Assembly (NCBI GenBank): GCA_014584395.1
Contig: JACTMY010000008.1
Location: 100,336-164,335, forward strand
Direction of reading: 5' to 3'
Origin: Planctomycetota bacterium
GTDB lineage: Bacteria > Planctomycetota > Planctomycetia > Gemmatales > HRBIN36
Length of the DNA: 64,000 nucleotides
Shown one piece after another: positions 17,467-25,630 of this stretch (positions are counted from its first letter, which is position 1; each line of letters opens with the position of its first letter). Made by a program: the position numbers and the translations under genes. The notes below the pieces were generated by a model. That model had not been told where the DNA came from. It ran no database searches and saw only the letters and a program-made list of their open reading frames with translations.

Positions 17467-19551
17467 ATGAACGAACGCACCCTTTTTTGGGCAGCCCTGG
17501 AAAAGTCGAACCCGGTCGATCGGCAACAGTATCTAGATGCTGCTTGCGGCAGTGACACGGAACTGCGCCAAAACGTGGAAGCCCTTCTGAAGGCCCACGC
17601 GGAGACCGACGCCTTTATGCGGGAACCGATCTTGGCGGGTCAGGCCAAATGGGCCGGAGCGGAAGGGTGGGAACAGCCGACTTGGAAAGCCGATGACCGG
17701 GAGGGCATCGCGGACGTGCGCTCCTGGTTAAGCCCCACGGACGACCCAAAGGCCATCGGCCGCTTGGGCCATTATGAAGTGCAAGCGATCGTGGGGCAGG
17801 GCGGCATGGGCGTGGTGCTGCGGGCGTTTGACACCAAGCTGCATCGCGTGGTCGCGCTGAAATGCATGAACCGGGCCGCGGCGGGAAGCGGCGAGGCACG
17901 CAAGCGGTTCATTCGGGAGGCCAAAGCCGCCGCTGCCGTCAGCCATGACAACGTCGTCGCCATCCATGCCGTCGATGACGCGGGCCCGGTGCCCTATCTG
18001 GTCATGCCCTTCGTGGCGGGGATGTCCCTCGAACAAAAAATCATGCAGGAAGGTTCGCTCGAACTGAAGGAAGTGCTGCGCATCAGCCTTCAGATCGCCC
18101 GGGGATTGTCGGCGGCCCATCGCCAGGGACTGGTGCACCGCGACATCAAGCCCGCCAATATCCTGCTGGAAAACGGCGTGCAGCGGGTGAAGATCACCGA
18201 CTTTGGGCTGGCCCGAACCGTGGATGACGCCACCGTCACGCAACCAGGCGTCATCACCGGCACGCCGCAATTCATGTCTCCCGAACAGGCCGAAGGCCAC
18301 GCGATCGATCATCGCAGCGATTTGTTCAGTCTGGGCAGCGTGATGTACGCCATGTGCACGGGGCGAGCGCCGTTCCAGGCCTCGACGACCCTGGCCACCC
18401 TGCGCCGCGTCAGCGAGGCTCATCCGCGGCCCATCCGCGAACTGAACCCCGAGATGCCCGAGTGGCTTTGCCGGATCATCGCCAAGCTGCACGCCAAGGA
18501 GCCGAGCCAGCGGTTTCAGTCGGCGGAGGAGTTGGCCGAGATGCTGGAAACCTGTCTGGCGGGGTTGCAGCAGCATCGGCCCGTGGAAGCATACGCGCCG
18601 GTGATCGAGTTGCCGCCGGCCTCATCGACCGCCGCGGAGCTGGGTGCCGCAGGCTGGTCCAAACAAAAGATGGGGCGAGCTATTGGCTATATTGCGGCTG
18701 CGGTCGTGATCCTGTTCCTGTTGAAGAATAAAGAGTGGATCACTTATCCCATCAAATGGTTCTTTTTCTCGAAAGTCTCTTATTTCTTCAACGAAGACGG
18801 ACTGGAAGCGCGGATCTGGAAGATGGACCCCAACCCATTGTTCAGGCTGCCGGAACCGAGTCAGGAACCAGGCAGCGATCGCTTTCCCATTCATTTGCCT
18901 GGCGAGCCGCCTTTATACACCCTGTCTTTGAGCAAGGGGTCGATGGGCAGCACGCGCTGGGAGCCAGGGACCTACGTTGTCTATGTCGCCAAAGGCGATC
19001 TAATGCTCGACCATTTTCATCTTGATGTGCTTTGGAATAAGTCCACTGAATTGCAGTTTGGGCGAAGGAATGAGCCAAAAGCTGACCTGCAGCGGCTTCA
19101 GGGAAAATGGTATGCCAAAAGCGTTCATTACCGCGAAGCTGACGCGCTTATGCTGGATGCCCCGGGAAAGCCGCCAAAGGTTGCTCCCAAGAGTTTGCAA
19201 AACCTCGACTATTTGGCCCTGAAAGCAGAAGCTTTGCCCCTCACGCAATTGGAGATCAGCGATCACCGGCTGCATCTCCTACTGCCCGGCATGGACACAG
19301 CGACCGATTTTTCAGTCTATGTGGGACAACATCGCCGCTATCTGTTGCTGAACTCCATCAGCTCCACCAGCACCTTCAGGCTCAACCGCCTCGTCGAGTA
19401 TCACTTCCGCGGCTTCGAACTGCACCTGTATGTGCACGAACCGCAGCCGCAACCAATGGCAGAAATCTATCGCAAACAGGGCTTCCCCATCCCCGTGCCG
19501 CCGAACTCGGGTCTACATCTGGTCTTCACGCAAAAGCGGCCTGGATCGTGA
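17467..19551 (+). CDS. Ser/Thr protein kinase with TIGR03067-like C-terminal domain
   Basis: The 694-residue protein has a short N-terminal helical region and a protein kinase domain at about 98-365, with a glycine loop (VGQGGMGVVLRAFD), the VAIK-type Lys (VALKCM), HRD loop (VHRDIKPANILL), DFG (ITDFGLAR) and APE-type MSPEQA. A membrane segment at about 402-420 follows (IGYIAAAVVILFLL). The extracytoplasmic part ends in a lipocalin-like domain starting LQRLQGKWYAK, similar to the planctomycete TIGR03067 repeat. It probably signals to the upstream ECF sigma factor. The start is an ATG 86 bases after that gene. Confidence 0.9.
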   Translation: MNERTLFWAALEKSNPVDRQQYLDAACGSDTELRQNVEALLKAHAETDAFMREPILAGQAKWAGAEGWEQPTWKADDREGIADVRSWLSPTDDPKAIGRLGHYEVQAIVGQGGMGVVLRAFDTKLHRVVALKCMNRAAAGSGEARKRFIREAKAAAAVSHDNVVAIHAVDDAGPVPYLVMPFVAGMSLEQKIMQEGSLELKEVLRISLQIARGLSAAHRQGLVHRDIKPANILLENGVQRVKITDFGLARTVDDATVTQPGVITGTPQFMSPEQAEGHAIDHRSDLFSLGSVMYAMCTGRAPFQASTTLATLRRVSEAHPRPIRELNPEMPEWLCRIIAKLHAKEPSQRFQSAEELAEMLETCLAGLQQHRPVEAYAPVIELPPASSTAAELGAAGWSKQKMGRAIGYIAAAVVILFLLKNKEWITYPIKWFFFSKVSYFFNEDGLEARIWKMDPNPLFRLPEPSQEPGSDRFPIHLPGEPPLYTLSLSKGSMGSTRWEPGTYVVYVAKGDLMLDHFHLDVLWNKSTELQFGRRNEPKADLQRLQGKWYAKSVHYREADALMLDAPGKPPKVAPKSLQNLDYLALKAEALPLTQLEISDHRLHLLLPGMDTATDFSVYVGQHRRYLLLNSISSTSTFRLNRLVEYHFRGFELHLYVHEPQPQPMAEIYRKQGFPIPVPPNSGLHLVFTQKRPGS

Positions 19552-19667
19552 ACGATGCTCGCGCGCCGTCGGCCCTGGTCCATGAACTCTATTTGCAATG
19601 GCTTTCTCCGAGCACCTCCGGCGAATGGACTCCTCATTCGCGGCGGCCCATTGTCCACTTCGAATGA
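19546..19667 (+). pseudogene. Remnant of a second ECF sigma factor gene
   Basis: Starting at the stop codon of the kinase gene, the DNA resembles the middle of the ECF gene at 16920-17010. The frame from 19557 reads ARAPSALVHELYLQWLSPST, against APTALVHEAYLKLLGPST in the intact gene. Similarity extends a few codons 5' in another frame (a deletion) and fades after about 85 bases. There is no start, no region 4, and the frame ends at TGA 19665-19667. This looks like the eroded next member of an ECF-kinase tandem array, or a partial duplication. Confidence 0.6.
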
Positions 19668-19770
19668 TTTTTACTGTCCACGTTGCAATGGGAAGCGCGG
19701 TTGGGTTAGTGAAGCGGTAAGAGGACCATCGTTCCCGCCGCACGGTTTTCCACTAACCAAAGGAGCAGCC

Positions 19771-20286
19771 ATGACCCTTTCCGCTCGCGTCATTGCCATG
19801 TTGCTGGTCGTCATTCTCCCACTGAGTTCGGAGATCGTGGGGACGGCCCATGCGCAACCCACCCTCAAGGGTCCCATGGATGGCATCCTGGTCTTTGATC
19901 CTGCCGATCCCGGTTTTGCAACGTTCACCGGCGGCGGCCACCTCACGCTCATGGGCAAGGTGGCCATGGTCGCGGAGATGCGCTTCGTGCCGGGCGCCGC
20001 ACCCGGTACCTTGCATGGAACAGGTGTAGCCGCCATCATCGCCGCCAATGGGGACGTCCTCACCGCCAAAATCCTCTGGCTCGTCGATGCGCAGGGGATG
20101 GGCAAGTTGGAGTTTCGATGGCCGGGCGTCATCATGTTCCGCGATGGCACGGTGGTCGCCAGCACGGGGCGTTTTGTAACGCTGCCCTTTGCCGGTCTGC
20201 GCGGCACGTCGGCCTCGACAGGCACGGGCGGCAAGACGCGCATCGTGATGACCGGTGAAATCGTCGACCCGGATCCGCTCGATTAA
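19771..20286 (+). CDS. Secreted hypothetical protein, 171 aa
   Basis: The ATG at 19771 is preceded by AAAGGAG at ideal spacing. A signal peptide (MTLSARVIAMLLVVILPLSS, cleavage after AHA) leads into a small beta-rich domain with segments FATFTGGGHLTLMGKVAM and RFVTLPFAGLRGTSAST. The Gly/Thr-rich beta pattern resembles secreted barrel-like proteins, but I recognise no family. It is likely periplasmic or extracellular. Confidence 0.7.
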   Translation: MTLSARVIAMLLVVILPLSSEIVGTAHAQPTLKGPMDGILVFDPADPGFATFTGGGHLTLMGKVAMVAEMRFVPGAAPGTLHGTGVAAIIAANGDVLTAKILWLVDAQGMGKLEFRWPGVIMFRDGTVVASTGRFVTLPFAGLRGTSASTGTGGKTRIVMTGEIVDPDPLD

Positions 20287-20396
20287 CCGAGGACATCGGA
20301 CTTGGGGCCTCGGCGTGCCAAAACCTTTCTCTGAGCGGTCTGGTCATGGCGGGACCCCGCTCGGGATGAAGGGCGAACCATGGAAATGGGGCATGA

Positions 20397-20432
20397 AAAA
20401 ACAACACCGGGCGAGGCGGCCCTCGCCCGGTG
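20397..20432 (-). terminator. Rho-independent terminator of the DUF1559 gene
   Basis: A perfect 12-bp stem, CACCGGGCGAGG (20405-20416) with CCTCGCCCGGTG (20421-20432), closes a CGGC loop. On the minus strand it is followed by TTGTTTTTT, and it lies 26 bases after the stop of the minus-strand gene at 20458. Confidence 0.85.
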
Positions 20433-20457
20433 GATCGATCCGCATTCAGCCTCGCGG

Positions 20458-21432
20458 TTAGTCCGTGAAATTCATGATGATTTCGCCGCTGTTGCGGGTG
20501 ACCAAAGCGGCGAGGGTCCACAGTTCGGTGTTCTCGGCGAGAAACCGCACCGAGCCGTCGGCAAAGGCGAAATTGGCCCCGCCGGGATGGAAGCTGTAGA
20601 AGCAGTGGCCCCATTCGTTGGAATTGTTGATCTTAATCGGTCCGGGGATGGGACCGAAGGCGGGATCCCAGGCGCGGTCCTGACCAATCATGTAGGGATT
20701 GTCGGTTGTGGCCCAGGCGCCGCCGCGCGCCCGCACTCGGGGCGTGCCGAAGTAGTTCACCGGATAATGGGTGCGGCGCCGCCAGACGTCTTCCCGCCCC
20801 GCGCACTCGCCCAGCAGAATGCTCGTCGACACGCCGTCCTGGATCGATTTGAAATCATTGCGAATGTTGTCGGCGGCGTACCAGCCGATCACGCCGCGCA
20901 GGTCCGCCGTCGGACCATACTGCATATTGCCGGGCAAGTGCAGATTGATCTCCGGATGCACGCCCGTGGGAGGGAAGTAATCGCCGCAGGCACCGGTCTT
21001 GTTGGGCGGCGTGGGTTCGGGCTTATCCTGGATGCGGTTCGGCTCCGCCGTCGCGGGGCATTGCACGATCTTGAGCCGCTCGGCCACGATCTCGCGGTTG
21101 GGCGAAATCCACCAGGGCGTGCCGAAGTCATAGTTCCGCACGCGGTTGGCCTCTTCGATGTACGGCAAGACGAAGGGGGCCCAATTATGCCACCCGGCCG
21201 CACCGTTGGGATCGGTATAGGCCAGGGGGAAGCGATCATGGTCCAAATGGTAATGATGGAAGGCGATCGTGATCTGCCGCATGTTGCTGGCGCACAAGGC
21301 GCGATCGGCTGCCGCCCGCACCCTTTGGATGGCGGGCAGGAGCAAGGCCAGCAACAGGCCAATGATGGCGATCACCACCAGCAGTTCGACCAGGGTGAAA
21401 CCTCGCATTTGTCGGCGTGAACGTTTGACCAT
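20458..21432 (-). CDS. DUF1559 protein with prepilin-type N-terminus
   Basis: The 324-residue protein begins with a type IV prepilin-like signal, RGFTLVELLVVIAIIGLLLA, cleaved after Gly with Phe/Thr/Leu/Val/Glu following. It belongs to the planctomycete DUF1559 family, recognised by the C-terminal H-x9-DG motif, here HPGGANFAFADGSVRFLAE. Such proteins exist in large paralogous sets and are presumed pseudopilins of a secretion or surface system. GAGGGAA precedes the ATG at 21432. A strong terminator follows. Confidence 0.92.
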   Translation of the reverse strand: MVKRSRRQMRGFTLVELLVVIAIIGLLLALLLPAIQRVRAAADRALCASNMRQITIAFHHYHLDHDRFPLAYTDPNGAAGWHNWAPFVLPYIEEANRVRNYDFGTPWWISPNREIVAERLKIVQCPATAEPNRIQDKPEPTPPNKTGACGDYFPPTGVHPEINLHLPGNMQYGPTADLRGVIGWYAADNIRNDFKSIQDGVSTSILLGECAGREDVWRRRTHYPVNYFGTPRVRARGGAWATTDNPYMIGQDRAWDPAFGPIPGPIKINNSNEWGHCFYSFHPGGANFAFADGSVRFLAENTELWTLAALVTRNSGEIIMNFTD

Positions 21433-21724
21433 GTCAATTCCCTCGGTTCAATGAACACCACGCCAACTATTATTGTGGACCCGTTTGGATAGGTCAACGA
21501 ATGTCTGACGAAGATCATGAGGCTTTCATGATTCGCCTGCAGGTCGAGTCGGTAAGGGGGTTGTTGATCTTGCCCCGTTTGGCCAAAAGAGGTAGAACTA
21601 GGCTCCGCACCTCGAAACCGCATCTTGCAAGGTCCGCCATAAACTCCAGATCAAGATCGCATGACGGCATGGCCGCGGCGGTCCGCGATCTCTTGTCATT
21701 CGCTTGGAAGCCGGAGGCAGAAGC

Positions 21725-22720
21725 ATGATGCATCCAACTTGGCGTCTGGGAACCATCCTGGCCGTGGTGTGCAGCTGGCTCGTGCCCTTGGCGGCACAAC
21801 AACCGCCGAGGATTTTGCCGCATCCGCCCAGTGCTGGCCCCACGACCATCGTGGACAGCTTCAAGGAAGTGGTGGCGGTGGTCAACGGCCAGCCCATCAC
21901 CAAGGCGGAATTGGCCGAGGAGCTGATTCAACGCCGCGGCAAACAGCAACTGCAACTGCTGATCAACCGCAAGATCATCGAACAAGCCTGCGCCAAGGCG
22001 GGCATCACCGTGACCGACAAGGAAGTGGAAGAGGAGCTGCGCGAGCTGATGCACGCCAACGGCTTCACCACGGCCAGCGAATTCGAAAAGCAGATGGTCC
22101 GCCCCATGATGCAAATGACGCTCGTCGACTACAAGGAAGACGTGCTCCGCCAGGGGCTGCTCACCCGCAAGCTGGCAGGCAAGCGGGTCAGCGTCACGGA
22201 CGAGGATTTGCAGCAAGCCTTTGAGTCGCGGTTCGGCGAAAAGGTGCAGTGCCGCATCATCGTCGAGAAGAGCCTCAAGATCGCCCAGGACATGTACGTC
22301 AAAATCGGCAACAATCGCATCAACTTCCTGCAAGTCGCCCGGCAGCAGGCGGACAAGAATCTGGCCTCGTCGGCGGGACAAATCAATCCCTTCGGCCGCT
22401 ACACCACGTTCGATGCCTTGGAGAAGCGGGCGTTCGAACTGCAAGACGGCGAGATCAGCGAGGTGATCCAGGTGCCCGAGGGCGGGTACGTCATCATCCT
22501 GCGGGAAGGCGTCATCCCCGCCGACACGACCAAGAAACTCGACGACGTGCGCGCCGAGTTGACCCGCGAGGTGCTCGAACGCAAAACCAAGCAGGTCGTG
22601 CCCGCGCTGGTGGCGGAGCTGAAGAATCAAGCCGACGTGCAAGATTACCTCAACAACAAGTTCGACATCATTCGGGCCACCATGATCCGCGATCAGCAAA
22701 ATGCGCCGGACAAGAAATAG
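21725..22720 (+). CDS. Exported parvulin-type peptidyl-prolyl isomerase
   Basis: The 331-residue protein has a signal peptide (LGTILAVVCSWLVPLAAQ) and a SurA/PrsA-like N-terminal chaperone region with VVAVVNGQPITKAELAEEL. A PpiC-type parvulin domain follows at about 175-285; AGQINPFGRYTTFDALEKRA and GEISEVIQVPEGGYVIILRE are its conserved blocks. It should assist folding of exported proteins in the periplasm. The start follows GGAGG by 7 bases. A short hairpin lies between it and trpC. Confidence 0.88.
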   Translation: MMHPTWRLGTILAVVCSWLVPLAAQQPPRILPHPPSAGPTTIVDSFKEVVAVVNGQPITKAELAEELIQRRGKQQLQLLINRKIIEQACAKAGITVTDKEVEEELRELMHANGFTTASEFEKQMVRPMMQMTLVDYKEDVLRQGLLTRKLAGKRVSVTDEDLQQAFESRFGEKVQCRIIVEKSLKIAQDMYVKIGNNRINFLQVARQQADKNLASSAGQINPFGRYTTFDALEKRAFELQDGEISEVIQVPEGGYVIILREGVIPADTTKKLDDVRAELTREVLERKTKQVVPALVAELKNQADVQDYLNNKFDIIRATMIRDQQNAPDKK

Positions 22721-22759
22721 CAGCGGCTTTGCTTGACGGTCTCTTTGCGATACACTGCA

Positions 22760-22785
22760 CCCTGCCCGGACCACGGGCAGGGTTT
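22760..22785 (+). terminator. Hairpin between the isomerase gene and trpC
   Basis: A perfect 8-bp stem, CCCTGCCC (22760-22767) and GGGCAGGG (22775-22782), with loop GGACCAC is followed by TTTGCTGTT. The T-tract is short, so this may be a weak terminator of the isomerase gene or a leader hairpin 28 bases before the trpC start. Confidence 0.5.
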
Positions 22786-22810
22786 GCTGTTGAGCATGGG
22801 GCCGAAAGAC

Positions 22811-23626
22811 ATGGGCACGCCATCCATCCTGGAGCGCATCATCGCCGCCAAGCATGAGGCGCTGGCCGAGGCCCAGCGGCGGCAGCCGCGCGCGGTTCTC
22901 GAGGAGAAGCTGCTTCAAGGAACCGCCCCGGCGGTCCGCTCCTTCTGGCAAGCCCTGGACGCCAAGCCCACGGTGCAGATCATCGCCGAGCTGAAACGGG
23001 CCTCGCCCTCGGCGGGCATGCTGAGTGCGGGAGTGAATCTCGTCGAATTGGCGCGCTGCTATGAAACTTTCGGGGCGGCCTGCATCAGCGTGCTCACCGA
23101 TGAGCCGTTCTTCCATGGCTGCCTCGACGATCTGCGAATGGTCCGTTCGGCCGTGAGCTTGCCCTTGCTCCGCAAGGACTTCATCATCGATCCCTATCAA
23201 ATTCTGGAAGCCCGGCTAGCCGGCGCGGACGCCGTCTTGCTCATCGCCGAGATTTTAACCGATGAGCAATTGCTGAACTTGCGGCTGGAGATCGAACGCT
23301 GGGGCATGACCGCCCTCGTCGAGTGCCATGAAGCGGCGGCGCTCGATCGCGTCTTGCAATCCGGGGCCAAGCTCATCGGCGTCAACAACCGCGACTTGCA
23401 TACCTTCGCCACCCGGCTGGAGCAGACCGTCGAACTGGCCCAGCGCATTCCGGGCGACCGTTTGCTGGTGAGCGAGAGCGGGTTCAAGACCCGCGCCGAC
23501 GTGGAAACCGTGGCCCGCGCCGGCGCCGAGGCCATCCTGGTCGGCGAAACCTTGATGCGGAGCGGCGAACTGAAGCGCGTCTTGCAAGCGCTGCTCGGCG
23601 TGCCCGTCCAGCCGCGGCCTGCCTGA
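22811..23626 (+). CDS. trpC: Indole-3-glycerol phosphate synthase
   Basis: The 271-residue cytoplasmic TIM-barrel enzyme converts CdRP to indole-3-glycerol phosphate in tryptophan synthesis. Family signatures are present: AELKRASPSAGML (catalytic Lys region), LRKDFIIDPYQI, LIGVNNRDLHTF, LLVSESGF and ILVGETLMRS (phosphate binding). I used ATG 22811, which gives the usual length; ATG 22796 is also in frame. No other trp genes are adjacent. Confidence 0.95.
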   Translation: MGTPSILERIIAAKHEALAEAQRRQPRAVLEEKLLQGTAPAVRSFWQALDAKPTVQIIAELKRASPSAGMLSAGVNLVELARCYETFGAACISVLTDEPFFHGCLDDLRMVRSAVSLPLLRKDFIIDPYQILEARLAGADAVLLIAEILTDEQLLNLRLEIERWGMTALVECHEAAALDRVLQSGAKLIGVNNRDLHTFATRLEQTVELAQRIPGDRLLVSESGFKTRADVETVARAGAEAILVGETLMRSGELKRVLQALLGVPVQPRPA

Positions 23627-23741
23627 GCGCATCAATGAGGCATCGGTTTCATCTGCGTCATCCACGCCATCGGTGGACAGGATAGGGGAGGCAACGCACA
23701 CCACGGTTTGATAACCCCATGGCGCACGCACCGCCTATGTA

Positions 23742-23750
23742 TGGTATAAT
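23742..23750 (+). promoter_or_regulatory. Extended -10 promoter of the toxin-antitoxin pair
   Basis: TGGTATAAT is a perfect extended -10 element (TGN plus TATAAT) 30 bases before the antitoxin start. No good -35 is seen at 17 bases, as is common for extended -10 promoters. Confidence 0.5.
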
Positions 23751-23780
23751 GACAGCGGAAACGATAAAAGGAGACTGGGG

Positions 23781-24011
23781 ATGATCCTTAAAGGCGTAGT
23801 TAAGCAAGGGATGGTGGAGTTGCCCATGGGGCATGCGCTGCCCGAAGGCACTATCGTTGACGTCGTGGTAGAACGGCATGAGCTTCCTGCCTCGGCCAAC
23901 GATCAACCCACCTTGAAGAAGTTGTTGGATTTGGCGGGTAGCGTGAAAAATATGCCTTCCGATTTTGCCGACCAACATGATCATTATCTACACGGCACAC
24001 CGAAGCGATGA
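23781..24011 (+). CDS. Small antitoxin-like protein (DUF104/VapB-like)
   Basis: The 76-residue product begins ILKGVVKQGMVELPMGHALP and then PEGTIVDVVVE, the compact beta-strand pattern of AbrB/DUF104-like antitoxins. The C-terminal half is charged and probably binds the toxin. AAAGGAG precedes the ATG. Its last codons overlap the following PIN gene by four bases (ATGA), so the two are translationally coupled. Confidence 0.7.
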   Translation: MILKGVVKQGMVELPMGHALPEGTIVDVVVERHELPASANDQPTLKKLLDLAGSVKNMPSDFADQHDHYLHGTPKR

Positions 24012-24409
24012 AAAGCGTTTTTGCCGACAACTTTTATTTTTTCGCTTTGATCAACGACAAGGATCCCGCTCGCCCCAAAGCGGAACAGTTCACGCGCACT
24101 TTCAAACATCGGATTGTCACCACTGGTTGGATTCTTATGGAACTTGGCGACGGTTTGTCCCATTTGGACAATCGCGCGACGTTTATTGCCCTATTGGATC
24201 GTTTGCGCGCATCGCCCAAAGTCCATGTCATTCCTTGCCAGGAGGAGTGGTTCGAAACGGGAATCGCTTTGTATCGGAGCCGGCTGGACAAACAGTGGTC
24301 GTTGACGGATTGCATCTCCTTTGAGGTGATGCGGCATGAAGGCATCACGGAGGCTCTCACAGGCGACCATCACTTTGAACAGGCTGGCTTTGTCGCTCTT
24401 CTGAAGTAA
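24008..24409 (+). CDS. PIN domain protein, VapC-like toxin
   Basis: This 133-residue PIN domain has its acidic residues in place: FADNFYFFAL (first Asp), ILMELGDGL (Glu), LTDCISFEVM (second conserved Asp), and TGDHHFEQAGF near the C-terminus. PIN toxins cut tRNA or other RNA with Mg2+/Mn2+. With the overlapping upstream gene it forms a type II toxin-antitoxin module. Target RNA is unknown. Confidence 0.85.
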   Translation: MKSVFADNFYFFALINDKDPARPKAEQFTRTFKHRIVTTGWILMELGDGLSHLDNRATFIALLDRLRASPKVHVIPCQEEWFETGIALYRSRLDKQWSLTDCISFEVMRHEGITEALTGDHHFEQAGFVALLK

Positions 24410-24421
24410 CCACGCCAAGGT

Positions 24422-25075
24422 TCATGTTTTCAGGATCTGATCGATCCAACCATCCCCATCGGCCATACCGGGCTCTTCCGCCAAGCGCTTATGGGCCCAG
24501 GCTTGGCGGACCTCCTCGAGCACCAGCGCGCGGCCCTGCTCGAGCCGAGCCTGCCATTCCTCCTCAGAGAGCGTGATCATGCCTTCCCGGCCTTCCCGAG
24601 CCGCCTGGCCGTCCGGGCTGCGATCTCGCCCCGTTTTGGTCCGATGGCGTTCGATCTTGACCATGAGCGCGTCCCGTTCCCGCATGTGGGTGTGGCAGAT
24701 CGCTTGCCAGCGGACGGCTTCCTTGTCGTCCGTGCATTGATCCAGCTTGCGCATCGCCAGATCGAGCAGGTGTTCGCGCTGTGCCTTGGCCAGCCACAAC
24801 CAGGCGAGCTGGTCCATGCGGCACGCCTCGTCGGCCCATTCGCGAAAGATGTGCCGCACGTCCAGGAGGATTTGCTGCGGGCTGCGGTCAAGCCACCGGC
24901 TGCCATGCTCGGTCAGCCGGCTGCTCGGAATGGCCGAGGTCAGCCAGGCGCGGAGATCGGCCAGCCACTGGCGGCGCTCCCGCTTCGACCGGCGGCGCAT
25001 GGGCCGCTTTTCCTTTGAGGTTGACTTTGCGCTCGGGGGCAACTTTGTCGGCGCGGGAGAGGGTTTTGTGGACAT
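24422..25075 (-). CDS. Hypothetical charged helical protein
   Basis: From ATG 25075 (TGGAG upstream) the product has 217 residues. A Lys/Pro/Ser-rich N-terminus is followed by a basic stretch (RRRSKRERRQWLADLRAW) and long predicted helices rich in Glu, Arg and Trp, such as DQLAWLWLAKAQREHLLDLA. There is no signal or membrane segment. The frame stays open to 25282 upstream, but that part looks non-coding. I recognise no family. Confidence 0.6.
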   Translation of the reverse strand: MSTKPSPAPTKLPPSAKSTSKEKRPMRRRSKRERRQWLADLRAWLTSAIPSSRLTEHGSRWLDRSPQQILLDVRHIFREWADEACRMDQLAWLWLAKAQREHLLDLAMRKLDQCTDDKEAVRWQAICHTHMRERDALMVKIERHRTKTGRDRSPDGQAAREGREGMITLSEEEWQARLEQGRALVLEEVRQAWAHKRLAEEPGMADGDGWIDQILKT

Positions 25076-25295
25076 CGACGACTCCAGGGCCATTGGGATA
25101 ACCGGAGCGTTTCGCCAGGCTTCTCGCGGACGCCCGACCCGGGGCCGCATTATAGCCCGCATAGCTTCACGGCCCCAAGGGGCGTGGTCGGCTTCATGGC
25201 GGAATGATCGTGAAGAGTCCCGCGAGCCGGGGCCGATGAGATCATCGTTCCAATCTTGACTTCCTTTCTGAAGCCAGCCCACGGGAGCCTACCGC

Positions 25296-25487
25296 ATGAA
25301 CCCCCATCGACGTCCCGGCCTGAGCAAGATCAAACTGCAAGAGTTGCGTCAACAACGGCGGCTGCTGCTGATCGAACTGCATGAATTGCAGTCGGCCATT
25401 CGCCGCTGGTCCAAACGATTGGAAAGCCCCGCGAGCGTCCCGGAGGTAGACGCCGCCAAGGAAGCCCCGCTGAGCAAGGCCGCCTAA
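25296..25487 (+). CDS. Small coiled-coil-like protein, 63 aa
   Basis: The short basic protein has a central helix (KIKLQELRQQRRLLLIELHE) with heptad-like Leu spacing and a flexible Ala/Pro tail. GGGAG sits before the ATG. It could be a real small regulator-type protein, but there is no family match and I hold it loosely. Confidence 0.45.
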   Translation: MNPHRRPGLSKIKLQELRQQRRLLLIELHELQSAIRRWSKRLESPASVPEVDAAKEAPLSKAA

Positions 25488-25630
25488 AGGCGGTGCGCCG
25501 ACCGTGTCATCGGTCCGATAGGAATTGGCACCTGTCCACCCAACGAGCCGCGCGTGCGCCAACGGTTCATCAATAACCCTGGCTCATCGACGCGGCTCGA
25601 ATGATTCATCCCATCAAATCGAACGCACCA

